From Pseudomonas linyingensis (lineage in GTDB: Bacteria; Pseudomonadota; Gammaproteobacteria; Pseudomonadales; Pseudomonadaceae): a DNA stretch of 64,000 nt. Numbering within the stretch: the first letter of the stretch is position 1; each line of letters begins with the position of its first letter. The stretch is from positions 1 to 64,000 of the forward strand of contig NZ_FNZE01000005.1 in the NCBI RefSeq assembly GCF_900109175.1. The letters run 5' to 3'. Positions 21,586 through 32,648 of the stretch are shown one piece after another. The position numbers and the translations under genes are program-made. The notes under the pieces are model-generated. The model saw nothing but the letters and a program-made list of their open reading frames with translations. It had not been told where the DNA came from and ran no database searches.

Positions 21586-21668
21586 GAGAGCGCAGGAACC
21601 CGTGGCGCCTGCCGGCACCCTCTAAATCGGGAGTGGAAAAGGGGCCGCCGCGCAGGCGGCCCGACCGC

Positions 21669-22922
21669 TTACTGCACCGCGGCTATCGCGGCGGCCAGTT
21701 GCTGCGCGGCCTTCTTCGGGTCGGCAGCCGGGTCGTTGAAGAAGTTGGTGACCACGTCGAACACCGCACCCTGCACGTAGCTGGAGGCGGCCATGCCGTG
21801 GGCCAGGCTGGGTTGCAGGCCATCGCCCGCGGCCGCCTGCTTGAAGTCCTGCATGGACTGCTGCGCGCAGGCGTCGAAGCTGCTCATGTCCTGGTCCAGG
21901 CGCACCGGGATCGAGCCCTTGTTCTGGTTGAAGAACTGCTGGAACTGCGGCTCCAGCACGGTGCGCGCCAGGTCGGCCTGCGCCTTGCGGTCGCCTTCGT
22001 CCTTGAGCGCGAACATGGCCAGCGAGTCGATGTTGTAGGCGAAGCTGCCCTGGGTGCCGGGGAACGGCAGGCACTGGTAGTCCTGGCCCGCCACCTTGCC
22101 GGCGGCGCTCCACTCGCTCTTGGCCCAGTCGCCCATAATCTGCATGCCGGCCTTGCCGTTGATCACCAGGCCGGCGGCGGTGTTCCAGTCGCGGCCGGCG
22201 GCGTCGGCGTCGATGTAGCCGCGCAGCTTCTTCAGGGCGGCGAACGCCGCGACCATCTGGTCGCCGGTGAGGGTGGCCTTGTCCTGTTCGACGAACGCCT
22301 TGTGGAAGCCCTGCGGGCCAAGGATGCTCAGCACCAGGTCCTCGAACAGGGTGCCGTCCTGCCAGGGCTGGCCGCCGTGGGCGACGGCGATGAAGCCGGC
22401 CGCCTTGAGCTTGTCGGCGGCGGCGAAGAACTCGTCGAGGGTGGTCGGCGGGGTGGCGCCGGCCTTGGCGAACACCTCGGGATTGATCCACAGCCAGTTG
22501 ACCCGGTGCACGTTGACCGGCACCGCCACGTAGTGGCCGCCGTACTTCATGATGTCGGCCACCTGCGGGGACAGCAGGCTGTCCCACCGGCCCTCGCCGG
22601 CCACCTCGTCCATCTTGGCGAGCAGGCCGAGCTCGCCCCACTCCTGGATGTCCGGACCCTTGATCTGCGCCGCGGACGGCGGATTGCCGGACACCGCGCG
22701 GGTCTTCAGCACGGTCATGGCCGCCTCGCCGCCGCCACCGGCGACGGCGAAATCCTTCCAGGTGTGGCCTTTGTCTTCGACGAGTTTCTGCAGGGTATCG
22801 GCGGCGCGCTTCTCGCCGCCGGAAGTCCACCAGTGCAGGACTTCCACTTCGCCGGCGAGGGCGGACAGCGGCAACAGCGAGGCGAGGGAAACGACAGCGG
22901 TCAGGCGGGAGATGGCATTCAT
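21669..22922 (-). CDS. gtsA: Glucose/mannose ABC transporter periplasmic binding protein
   Basis: A 417-aa sugar-binding lipofamily-1 type periplasmic protein. The signal peptide is [22 protein letters not shown], cut before [15 protein letters not shown], the N-terminal block of CUT1 binding proteins. Other motifs are [15 protein letters not shown] and [15 protein letters not shown]. It is first in the gts operon and lies downstream of the gtrS/gltR genes on the same strand. Its leader has ATAAGAACAACAAGG overlapping the ribosome site. Confidence 0.94.
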   Translation of the reverse strand: MNAISRLTAVVSLASLLPLSALAGEVEVLHWWTSGGEKRAADTLQKLVEDKGHTWKDFAVAGGGGEAAMTVLKTRAVSGNPPSAAQIKGPDIQEWGELGLLAKMDEVAGEGRWDSLLSPQVADIMKYGGHYVAVPVNVHRVNWLWINPEVFAKAGATPPTTLDEFFAAADKLKAAGFIAVAHGGQPWQDGTLFEDLVLSILGPQGFHKAFVEQDKATLTGDQMVAAFAALKKLRGYIDADAAGRDWNTAAGLVINGKAGMQIMGDWAKSEWSAAGKVAGQDYQCLPFPGTQGSFAYNIDSLAMFALKDEGDRKAQADLARTVLEPQFQQFFNQNKGSIPVRLDQDMSSFDACAQQSMQDFKQAAAGDGLQPSLAHGMAASSYVQGAVFDVVTNFFNDPAADPKKAAQQLAAAIAAVQ

Positions 22923-22932
22923 GAAGCGTTCA

Positions 22933-22947
22933 CCTTGTTGTTCTTAT
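22933..22947 (-). promoter_or_regulatory. Candidate Hfq/Crc A-rich motif before gtsA
   Basis: The minus strand reads ATAAGAACAACAAGG, ten bases before the ATG and overlapping the ribosome site. It matches AAnAAnAA. Inferred. Confidence 0.6.
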
Positions 22948-23081
22948 CGGTGCAAGTCGAGATGCTTGCCTTGCCATGAAGTCTACCCACGACCCGCTGC
23001 GCCGCGGGTAACAAAGGGATGGTGGAAGGTCACCGAACGGTTACAAAAGGCGGGATTTGTCACGCGCCCCCATGGCCTGGC

Positions 23082-23138
23082 GTAGGGGCGAATTCATTCG
23101 CCTTTGCGAGGCATTTGGGCGAATGAATTCGCCCCTAC
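23082..23138 (-). repeat. 57-bp palindromic repeat, copy 3 (inverted)
   Basis: Same 21-base arms as copies 1 and 2. The centre reads TTTGCGAGGCATTTG, the reverse complement of the centre type in the other two, so this copy is in the opposite orientation. It lies between gtrS and gtsA. Confidence 0.95.
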
Positions 23139-23154
23139 AGGGTTGATCGAGACG

Positions 23155-24594
23155 TCAGGCGCCCTGGCGCGGCAGCCACAGGGTCACGCGCAGGCCGCCC
23201 TCGCGCAGGTTGCGCAGGCTCAGCTCGCCGCCGTGGCTGTGCGCCAGGTTGCGCGCGATGCCAAGGCCCAGGCCGTAGCCCTGCTGCTGGCCAGCCAGGC
23301 GAAAGTGCGGCTCGAACACCTGTTCGAGGCTCTGCTCCGGCACCCCCGGCCCCTCGTCGTCGACGTGCAGGGCGAAGGCCTCGGCGTTGTCCTCGATGTG
23401 CAGGTGGGCGCGCTGGCCGTACTTGAGCGCGTTGTCCACCAGGTTGCCGATGCAACGGCGCAGGGCCAGCGGCTTGCCGGGATAGGCGGCCAAGGCCTCG
23501 CCATCGAGGGTGACCCGGCCGCTGCCGAGGTAGGGCTCGACCAGGCCGTGCAGCAGGTGGTTGAGGTCGACTTGCTCGATGTTCTCGTGGATGTCGGTGT
23601 CCTTCACGCACTGGAGGGCGCCCTTGACCAGCAGTTCCAGCTCATCGAGGTCGCGGCTGAATTTGGCCTGAAGCGCCTCGTCGTCGAGCAGCTCGACGCG
23701 CAGGCGCAGGCGGGTGATCGGCGTGCGCAGGTCGTGGGAAATCGCACTGAACAACTGGCTGCGCTCGCCGAGATAGCGGCTGATGCGCTCGCGCATACTG
23801 TTGAAGGCGCGACTCACCTCCACCACCTCGCTGCCGCCGGCCTCGGCCAGCGGCTCCACCTCGGCGCCGAGCGACATCTCCCGCGCCGCTGCCGCCAGGC
23901 GTTTGAGCGGCCGGCTCTGCCAGTGCACCAGCACGCCGATGAACAGCAGCAGAAAGCCGCTGGTGAGCAGGATGAACCACAGTTGCTGGCGCGGCAGGCC
24001 CTGGTCTTCCAGGCTGACGTAGGGTTCGGGCAGCAGCGAGGCCAGGTACAGCCACTCGCCCTCGCCGATGCGAATCTGGGTGACCAGAATCGGCGGGTTG
24101 AGCGGCTCCAGGCTCAGCGCGTAGTGCGCCCAGGAGCGCGGCAGCTCGTTGAGCTTGAGGCCGCTGTTGAAGACGCGCAGGTCGTCCGGACTGACGAACT
24201 GCAGCGACAGCTCCAGCTGCTTGCCGAGGCGCTCGCGCAGCACTGCCTCCACCTCGTCGACCACCGCGCGCTTGCGCGGGGTCTCCGGTAGCACCGGCAT
24301 CGCCAGAGGCTTGTCGTTGAGGGAGACGAAGAAGCGCGTGCCGCCCATGCTGCGCAACTGGTCGAGCACCATCGGCCGGTAGCCCACCGGCAGGGAACGG
24401 AAATAGCTGACGCTGGCCACCATCGACTGCGCCAGGCTGCGCGCGGTGCTGACCAGCCCCTCCATCTGGCTGGCGCGCAGCTGCGACAGCCAGATCAGGC
24501 TGGACAGCAATTGGGCGAGCAACACCGCCAGCAAAGTCAGCAGCAGCATGCGCCCGAGCAGCGAGCGCGGCACCAGGCGCCAGCCGCTAGACAT
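23155..24594 (-). CDS. gtrS: Sensor histidine kinase GtrS (GltS)
   Basis: A 479-aa membrane sensor kinase. Helices lie at residues 12-36 and 205-225, with a periplasmic sensor domain between them, then HAMP (QSRPLKRLAAAAREMSLG). Phosphoacceptor His287 is in FSAISHDLRTPITRLR, the N box is NLVDNALKYG and the G boxes are DEGPGVP and GYGLGLGIA. In Pseudomonas GtrS senses 2-ketogluconate/6-phosphogluconate and controls GltR. The start overlaps the gltR stop by 8 bases. Confidence 0.93.
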   Translation of the reverse strand: MSSGWRLVPRSLLGRMLLLTLLAVLLAQLLSSLIWLSQLRASQMEGLVSTARSLAQSMVASVSYFRSLPVGYRPMVLDQLRSMGGTRFFVSLNDKPLAMPVLPETPRKRAVVDEVEAVLRERLGKQLELSLQFVSPDDLRVFNSGLKLNELPRSWAHYALSLEPLNPPILVTQIRIGEGEWLYLASLLPEPYVSLEDQGLPRQQLWFILLTSGFLLLFIGVLVHWQSRPLKRLAAAAREMSLGAEVEPLAEAGGSEVVEVSRAFNSMRERISRYLGERSQLFSAISHDLRTPITRLRLRVELLDDEALQAKFSRDLDELELLVKGALQCVKDTDIHENIEQVDLNHLLHGLVEPYLGSGRVTLDGEALAAYPGKPLALRRCIGNLVDNALKYGQRAHLHIEDNAEAFALHVDDEGPGVPEQSLEQVFEPHFRLAGQQQGYGLGLGIARNLAHSHGGELSLRNLREGGLRVTLWLPRQGA

Positions 24595-25318
24595 GGGGAC
24601 GCGGCGAGACCTGCGCCGCCAGCAGGTAGCCGGCGCCGCGCACGGTGCGGATCAGCCGCGGCGGCTTGCCGGTGTCGCGCAGGCGCTGGCGCAGACGGCT
24701 GACCGCCATGTCGACGATGCGCTCCAGCGGCATCACCTCACGACCGCGGGTGGCGCTGGCGATGGTGTCGCGGTCGAGGATCTGCTGCGGGCGGTCGAGG
24801 AACAGCTTGAGCAGGGCGAAGTCGGCGCCGGAGAGGATCACCTCCTCGCCGTCGTGGTGGAACAGGCGATGGCTGACCATGTCCAGGCGCCACTCGTCGA
24901 AGGCCAGCACCTCGCTGGCCGCACGCTCCTGGCCGAAACCGGCGCGGCGCAGCAGGGCCTTGATGCGCGCCAGCAGCTCGCGCGGGCTGAACGGCTTGCC
25001 CAGGTAGTCGTCGGCGCCCAGCTCCAGGCCGATCACCCGGTCGGCCTCGTCCGAGCTGGCGGTGAGCATGATCACCGGCACCGCGGCGAAGCGCTGGTGC
25101 TCGCGCACCCAGCGGCACAGGCTGAAACCGTCCTCGTCGGGCAGCATGACGTCGAGGATCACCAGGTCCGCCGGCTCCGCGGACATGGCCGCGCGGAACC
25201 CCGCGCCGTCGCCGACCGCGCGCACCTGGAAACCGGCGCGGCTCAGGTAGGTTTGCAGCAGTTCGCGAATCTCCTGGTCGTCGTCGACCAGGAGGATGGA
25301 TCTTGCGGCTTGGCTCAC
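24587..25318 (-). CDS. gltR: Two-component response regulator GltR (OmpR family)
   Basis: A 243-aa regulator with receiver phosphoacceptor Asp56 in LVILDVMLP, acidic pocket VDDDQE, Lys in LGKPFSPRE, and a C-terminal winged helix (RLRDTGKPPRLIRTVRGAGYLL). The start is the GTG at 25318, preceded by AAGGA nine bases upstream; the frame is open much further but is antisense to nothing functional there. It regulates glucose uptake genes such as gts and the porin. AGAACAATAAGGAAGG lies in the leader (25324-25339), a further candidate Hfq/Crc motif. Confidence 0.93.
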   Translation of the reverse strand: MSQAARSILLVDDDQEIRELLQTYLSRAGFQVRAVGDGAGFRAAMSAEPADLVILDVMLPDEDGFSLCRWVREHQRFAAVPVIMLTASSDEADRVIGLELGADDYLGKPFSPRELLARIKALLRRAGFGQERAASEVLAFDEWRLDMVSHRLFHHDGEEVILSGADFALLKLFLDRPQQILDRDTIASATRGREVMPLERIVDMAVSRLRQRLRDTGKPPRLIRTVRGAGYLLAAQVSPRPHV

Positions 25319-25353
25319 TTCGGCCTTCCTTATTGTTCTGTCGCACACTCGAA

Positions 25354-26330
25354 TCAGTGCAACTCGGGACGCTCTTCCAGCGCCTGCTGCAGCGCCACGC
25401 CCGCACCTTCCAGACCGGGGTATTCGGCGGTCACCAGCCACACCGGAATGCCGTCGAGATAGCCGCTCATGCAGCCCTTGTCGGCGAGACCGCGGCAGAA
25501 ACCGCTGGTCTGGAAGAAACCGGCGAAGCGCGGTACCACTCCACCCACTATATACACCCCGCCGCGCGCGCCAAGGGTCAGCACATTGTTGCCGGCGACC
25601 CGGCCGAGCCACACGCAGAACTGCTCCAGCACCGCCGACGCCAGCGTATCGCCGGCCAGCGCCGCGGCGGTCACCGCGGCCGGCGAGGCCAGCACCGGGT
25701 CGTGGCCGTCGACGGAGCAGAAGGCGCGGTACAGTTGCAGCAGGCCGTTGCCGCTGAGGGCGTCTTCGGCGCGCACATGACCGAGCTGGGCGAACAGCGC
25801 CTGCCACAAGGCCGCCTCGCGCGGGTTGCCGATGGGCAGGTCGACATGCCCGCCCTCCCCCGGCAGCGCCTGCCAGCGGCCGCCGCCTAGGGGTAGCAAG
25901 GCGCCGACGCCCAGCCCGGTGCCCGGACCGATCACCACCGCCGGGCAACCCGGCTCGGCGACACCCGGGCAGACCTGCAGCCGCTCGTGCGGGCGCAGGC
26001 GGGTCATGCCCAGGGCCATGGCGGTGAAGTCGTTGACCAGCAGCAGCCCGCCCGCCGGCAGCCCCAGGCTGCGGCAGAACGCGCTGCGCTCGATGTGCCA
26101 GTGGTTGTTGGTGAAGCGGAAATGCTCGCCGCCGACCGGCCCGGCCACCGCCAGGCACACCGCGCCCAGCGCCTCGGCACCGAGGTCCAGGCCGACCAGG
26201 TAATGCTCGATGGCCAGCTCGGGAGTGGCGAAGTCGGCAGTGGCCAGCACCTGCACCGACTCCAGTCGTTCGGCGCGCCACAGGGCGAAGCGCGCATTGG
26301 TGCCGCCGATGTCTCCGACCAGGGCCAGCT

Positions 26331-26334
<4 letters not shown>
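25354..26334 (-). CDS. glk: Glucokinase
   Basis: A 326-aa ROK-unrelated (Glk-type) hexokinase phosphorylating cytoplasmic glucose. The N-terminal ATP loop is [13 protein letters not shown], with [19 protein letters not shown] and GEGGHVDLP as sugar/phosphate motifs and [12 protein letters not shown] near the C-terminus. It starts with GTG, overlapping the edd stop (GTGA, 4 bases), so it is coupled to edd. Order edd-glk-gltR-gtrS is the classic Pseudomonas arrangement. Confidence 0.95.
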
Positions 26335-28157
<1,823 letters not shown>

Positions 28158-28179
28158 TGGTTCGACTCCAGGGTGCGGA

Positions 28180-28259
28180 TTATCTTGTTTTTGTACAAAC
28201 AAAATCCTACCAGATCAACCATAAATCGGAAACAAATGGCGATTTTGTTTTTATAACAA
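28180..28259. promoter_or_regulatory. Candidate HexR operators upstream of edd
   Basis: TTGT-N7-ACAA occurs exactly at 28245-28259, and TTGT-N6-ACAA at 28185-28198. The first matches the known HexR consensus spacing. The second overlaps ACAAAAACAAGATAA on the minus strand, a candidate Hfq/Crc site. The region is markedly AT-rich, as for a promoter. Binding is inferred. Confidence 0.65.
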
Positions 28260-28720
28260 CAACCAATCTGAGTGAGAGGCTCCGCAACCAGCCAGCCGAC
28301 AAGGCCCGCACCCACCGCTCGGTGGCATGCCTCCCGGCGCAGCGGCCCGATGACTGCGAACGCATGTTCGGGGCGGCCGGCTCGCGTTCCGGCATGGGCG
28401 GTGGATCAGCCGGGGGTTTGGCAGTTGCGTCGGAGGGGGGCCTGGCCGATTACGACGGACTGCTTGACCGGTTGATTGTCACTGAGCGATTGCAGTCCCT
28501 CAAGCTGCATGTAGCGACAACACTGCAGGCACCACTTGTCGCCCTGCGCCAGCCGCATGGCTCCGACCTGCCGTGCGCTTGGGCGTTGCGCCAGCCTCAT
28601 GCCGGAGTCTTCCAGCTTCGAATGGGGCCCGGTATTGCAGGGCAGCCGCACAGGCGCCAGCCATCCGGCGGCCCATGCCCTGCCCCGCAGGTGCGGCCTC
28701 AGCTGGAGCGTCGCCAGCTC
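28260..28720. other. Gene-poor region between edd and hglS
   Basis: These 461 bases have no recognised gene. A minus-strand frame (28406-28651) encodes an 81-aa peptide with WCLQCC, but without a convincing ribosome site. gapA, often found here, is absent. Nothing else is seen. Confidence 0.4.
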
Positions 28721-30109
28721 TCAAGCCAGAGGCAGGTCCAGCTCCTGCGCACAGGCGGCGAGCGAGGCCTGCTGGGTGCGGGCATACAGCGCCAGCTCGT
28801 CGAGCACCGGGCGACCGAGGGCGCGCTCGAACTCGGCGCGGCTGGCCGACTGGTCGTAGGCATCGCGCGTGCTGTCGCCCAGGTTGGACTGGAAGATGCC
28901 CGCCGCACTGACCGGCAGGAAGTCCTCGTAGAGCTGCGGCTGCCAGCGCAGCAGGCCGGCCGCCAGCAGCGCCTCCAGGTCGCCCGCCAGGCGGCCCTCG
29001 CGCCGCGCGGCGCGACCGGCCTCGGTCACCTGGTAGCGGCCGTAGACCAGCCCCTCGCGGCGCAGCACCGCGTAGTCGTCGGGGAAGTCGGCGAAGCACT
29101 GGGCCAGCGCCTCGGCGTAGGCCTGCGGATACTGCGCCGGCGGCACGCCGCGGCAGCGCTCACGGGCGGCGCCGAGCAGCCGGTCGTACAGCGCGCGGCC
29201 CCTGGCGGTCAGCGCGGCGCCGCGCTGCTCGATCTCGCCGAAACGCGCGCTGTGCCAGCCCGGCGTGCCGCAGGCGAACTGCACCGCCTCGTCGAGCGCC
29301 TTGAAGCTGGTCTGGCGCAGCAGGATCGGGCAGCGCCGCGCCGGCGGCCCCTCCACCAGCTCCTTGGCCGCCATGCCGCGCGCGGGCATGCCGGCCTGCA
29401 CCGCATCGATGTCCAGGCTGCACGGGGTCAGGTGGTTGATGTGCGGACCCTTGAAGGCCACCACGTCGGCGATCAGCCGGTGCTGCGCCTGCAGCTGCTG
29501 GTAGACCTCGGCGCTGACCCGTGCCTGGCGGTGCCAGCGAAAGGTCTGCAGCGCCTCGCGGATGAACACCCCGGCCTGCTCCTCGGTCAGTCCGCCGGCG
29601 CGCTCGAACTGCTCGATCAACGCCAGCGCCTGGGCGGTGAAGATCTGCCGGCCGGCGAGGATCTCCGCCGCCTGCTGGCGCAGCGCCGGGTCGTCGATCA
29701 GCTCCAGGCGCAGCAGCGAGGTGAACACGCGGAACGGACTGTGCGCCAGCGACGCCTCGTCGACGGCGCGGAAAGCGGTGGCGTGCACCGGGACACCGGC
29801 GCAGGCCAGGTCGTAGTAGCTCACCGGCTGCATGCCCATCACCGCGAACAGCCGCGCCATGGTCGCCAGTTCCTGCGCGGTGCCCAGGCGCACGGCGCCG
29901 TGGCGCTCCTCCTCGAGTCGCTGCAGGTCGCCGCTGGCGCGCAGCGCTTCGGCCAGCGGCGGGTGGTCGTCCAGCACCCGCCGATTGACCCGGCCGACCA
30001 GATCGAGCAGCTCGCCGTACATCGGCACCTCGCTCTGGTACATGGCGGACATGGCCAGGGAGAAACGCCCGCGGATCTCGTCCGGACTGGCAAAGGCATT
30101 CTGGTTCAT
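28721..30109 (-). CDS. hglS: 2-oxoadipate dioxygenase/decarboxylase (HglS, DUF1338)
   Basis: A 462-aa non-haem Fe(II) enzyme that converts 2-oxoadipate to 2-hydroxyglutarate in lysine breakdown. The metal ligands described for the P. putida enzyme fall at the same numbers here: His70, His226 and Glu294, with Arg74 beside the site (ERHGAVR; GPHINH; GEIEQR). Length fits the family. It lies 135 bases after the aminotransferase gene on the same strand. Neighbours AmaB and LysR are the same as in P. putida. Confidence 0.92.
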   Translation of the reverse strand: MNQNAFASPDEIRGRFSLAMSAMYQSEVPMYGELLDLVGRVNRRVLDDHPPLAEALRASGDLQRLEEERHGAVRLGTAQELATMARLFAVMGMQPVSYYDLACAGVPVHATAFRAVDEASLAHSPFRVFTSLLRLELIDDPALRQQAAEILAGRQIFTAQALALIEQFERAGGLTEEQAGVFIREALQTFRWHRQARVSAEVYQQLQAQHRLIADVVAFKGPHINHLTPCSLDIDAVQAGMPARGMAAKELVEGPPARRCPILLRQTSFKALDEAVQFACGTPGWHSARFGEIEQRGAALTARGRALYDRLLGAARERCRGVPPAQYPQAYAEALAQCFADFPDDYAVLRREGLVYGRYQVTEAGRAARREGRLAGDLEALLAAGLLRWQPQLYEDFLPVSAAGIFQSNLGDSTRDAYDQSASRAEFERALGRPVLDELALYARTQQASLAACAQELDLPLA

Positions 30110-30244
30110 CGCACTGCACTCCTCACTGTGCCCGCCGATGGCGGACGGCGCGGTTGATGTCGATCGGTCTCGCCAGCATTCTGTGCAGGACTGACCGATC
30201 GCTCAAACGACTAATTCTCTGTACTTCATTCGCCGCGGGAATCC

Positions 30245-31495
30245 TCAGAAGCTCACCTGCAGGCTGCGGCGGAAGATCGCCATGCCCTCGTCGAGGATCT
30301 CTTCCTCGGCGGTCAGCGGCGCCAGCAGGCGGACGATGTGGCGGTACTTGCCGCTCGGCATCAGCAGCAGGCCGGCCTCGCGGGCGGCGCCCAGCAGGCG
30401 GGCGAGGCGTTCGCTGCCCGGCCCGCCGTCGGCGGCGCGCAGCTCGATGCCGCGCATGGCGCCGACGCCGGTCAGGCGCGCCAGCGCCGGGGCCAGCGCG
30501 CTGTCCTGCCAGGCCTGGTAGTGGCGCAGGATGCACTGCTCCTGGCGCTCGCCCCAGGTTGCCAGGTTGGCGTCGCTCATCAGCTCGAGGGTGGCCAGTG
30601 CCGCCGCACAGGCCAGCGGGTTGCCCGAGTAGGTGCCGCCCAGGCCGCCCTTGGGCAGCGCATCGAGCAGGTGCTGGCGACCGACCACCGCGCCCAGCGG
30701 CAGGCCGCCGGCGATGCTCTTGCCGAGCAGCAGCAGGTCCGGCTCGATGCCCAGGCGCGAGAAGGCGAAGCGCTGGCCGGTGCGGCCGAAACCGGACTGG
30801 ATCTCGTCGATGACCAGCACGATGCCGCGCTCGTCGCAGAAGCGCCGCAGATACTGGGCGAAGCCTGCGTCCAGCGCCTGGAAGCCACCCTCGCCCTGCA
30901 CCGCCTCGAGGATCACGCAGCCGACTTCCTCGACGTCGATCTCGACGCTGAACAGACGCTCCATGGCGGCGCACGCGGTCTCGACGCTGACGCCGTTGTC
31001 CGCGCTTGGGTACGGCAGGTGGTAGACCGGGCCGGGCAGGCTGCCGACCTTCTGCTTGTAGGGGGCGACCTTGCCGTTGAGGTTGAGCGCGGCCAGGGTG
31101 CGGCCGTGGAAGCCGCCGTCGAAGGCGATCACCGCGCTGCGCCCGGTGGCGGCGCGGACGATCTTCAGGGCGTTCTCGGTGGCCTCGGCGCCGCTGTTGG
31201 TGAGCATGCCGGACAGGCCGTAGGACACCGGCACGAAGCGCGCCAGGGCCGCCAGCAACTGGCTGTAGCCCTCGTGGGGCAGCGCGTTGAATGCCGAGTG
31301 GGTCAGCCGCCCGGCCTGCCCGCGCACCGCCTCGACGATGCGCGGGTGGCAGTGGCCGAGGTTGAGCACGCCGATGCCGCCGACGAAGTCGATGTAGCGC
31401 TTGCCCTGGGTATCCCAGACCTCGGCGTTGCGGCCGTGGCTGAGGCTGATCGGGTGGACGATGGCCAGGGACTGGCTGACGTGGGTCGCTTGCAT
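30245..31495 (-). CDS. Class III aminotransferase, probably 2-aminoadipate aminotransferase
   Basis: A 416-aa PLP enzyme of the GabT/ArgD fold. PLP contacts are TNSGAEATENALK, FDGGFHGRT, VIDEIQSGFGRTG and the Schiff-base Lys in LLLGKSIAGGLP. By sequence alone it would be called 4-aminobutyrate aminotransferase. Its position between hglS and the LysR/amaB pair makes 2-aminoadipate to 2-oxoadipate the likely reaction, filling the step between AmaB and HglS. Substrate is inferred from context. Start MQATHVSQSLAIVHP. Confidence 0.85.
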   Translation of the reverse strand: MQATHVSQSLAIVHPISLSHGRNAEVWDTQGKRYIDFVGGIGVLNLGHCHPRIVEAVRGQAGRLTHSAFNALPHEGYSQLLAALARFVPVSYGLSGMLTNSGAEATENALKIVRAATGRSAVIAFDGGFHGRTLAALNLNGKVAPYKQKVGSLPGPVYHLPYPSADNGVSVETACAAMERLFSVEIDVEEVGCVILEAVQGEGGFQALDAGFAQYLRRFCDERGIVLVIDEIQSGFGRTGQRFAFSRLGIEPDLLLLGKSIAGGLPLGAVVGRQHLLDALPKGGLGGTYSGNPLACAAALATLELMSDANLATWGERQEQCILRHYQAWQDSALAPALARLTGVGAMRGIELRAADGGPGSERLARLLGAAREAGLLLMPSGKYRHIVRLLAPLTAEEEILDEGMAIFRRSLQVSF

Positions 31496-31616
31496 GGCGC
31501 GCTACTCCGCGAGGGGTTTTGGGTGCGCTTCATGAAATCGACAAGGGTTGCCCCCCGGCAAACGAATTAAACTCGGCCTTTGATTCCTTTTTTTCCTGCA
31601 AGAATCGAATGCGCCC

Positions 31617-32507
31617 TCAGCCGGCGTCCAGCTGGCCACGAATCCACTCCACGAAGGCGCGGATCTTCGGCACGTCGGCGGCATGCTCGGCGTAGGCCAT
31701 GAAGTGCTTGCCGCCACTGGGCAGCTCGTGGTCCCAGGCGATCACCAGCTTGCCGTCATTGAGCTCGTCCTCCACCAGGAAGCGCGGCACCAGCGCCACG
31801 CCGCAGCCGGACTGGGCGGCGCGGATGCACATGTAGAAGGTCTCGAAGCGCGGCCCGTGGTAGCTGTTGCTGCTCTGCAGCCCCTGGCTGTGGAACCAGT
31901 CGTGCCAGGCCTCCGGGCGCGACACGCACTGCAGGAGCACCTGCTCGCCGAGCTGTTCGGCGCTGGCGATGCCGCCGGCGCACAGGTCCGGCGCGCAGAC
32001 CGGCACCATCGACTCGCCGAACAGCTCGATGCATTCGGCCCCGGGCCAGGTGCCCTGGCCGAAGAAGAACACCACGTCGGCCTTGCCCTGCAGCAGGTCG
32101 AACGGCTCCAGCACGTTGTGCAGGTCGAGATGGATATTGGGGTTCGCCGCGCCGAAACCCTTGAGGTGGGGAATCAGCCAGCGCGCACCGAAGGTCGGCT
32201 GGGTCGCCACCTTGAGCACCTCGGTGTTGCCGCCGTAGGAGAGGATGTAGTGGGTGGACATCTCCACCTGCTTGAGGATCTTGTTGACCTCGGTCAGGTA
32301 CAGCGCACCGGCCGGAGTCAGTTGCAGGCGGCGGCGGATGCGGCGGAACAGCAGGTGCTGGAGCATGTCCTCCAGCTGGGCGACCTGCTTGCTCACAGCG
32401 CTCTGGGTCAGGTGCAGTTCCTCGGCGGCGCGGGTGAAGCTCAGGTGGCGCGCGACGGCTTCGAAGCACTGCAGCGCGGTCATGGATGGCATCAGGCGTT
32501 TGGACAT
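31617..32507 (-). CDS. LysR-type regulator of lysine catabolism cluster
   Basis: A 296-aa LysR regulator. The N-terminal helix-turn-helix is ALQCFEAVARHLSFTRAAEELHLTQSAVSKQVAQLE, followed by a periplasmic-binding-like effector domain (GCGVALVPRFLVEDEL). It is divergent from amaB across 141 bases and precedes the aminotransferase gene, so it probably controls both. The effector is unknown; a pathway intermediate such as 2-aminoadipate is a reasonable guess. Confidence 0.9.
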   Translation of the reverse strand: MSKRLMPSMTALQCFEAVARHLSFTRAAEELHLTQSAVSKQVAQLEDMLQHLLFRRIRRRLQLTPAGALYLTEVNKILKQVEMSTHYILSYGGNTEVLKVATQPTFGARWLIPHLKGFGAANPNIHLDLHNVLEPFDLLQGKADVVFFFGQGTWPGAECIELFGESMVPVCAPDLCAGGIASAEQLGEQVLLQCVSRPEAWHDWFHSQGLQSSNSYHGPRFETFYMCIRAAQSGCGVALVPRFLVEDELNDGKLVIAWDHELPSGGKHFMAYAEHAADVPKIRAFVEWIRGQLDAG

Positions 32508-32648
32508 GGCGTTCTCGGCGGCCGGGGCAGGCCAAGCATGAATTCAAGGAATGACATAACAAAAAACGCTCGCTTGTGAGCGCGCAATATGCGGATTAAT
32601 ACTGGTCGGGAGGCCAAATTTCAATCAAACCTGCGACAGGAGCTATCC
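32508..32648. promoter_or_regulatory. Divergent control region, LysR gene and amaB
   Basis: These 141 AT-rich bases hold the start signals of both genes. CGCTCGCTTGTGAGCG (within 32565-32585) is an inverted repeat that could serve as a LysR site. AGGAG lies seven bases before the amaB ATG. Binding is inferred. Confidence 0.45.

Noticed and set aside
28406-28651. 81-codon frame with WCLQCC between edd and hglS
   Set aside because: No ribosome site and alternative frames are equally open; kept only as part of the gene-poor region.
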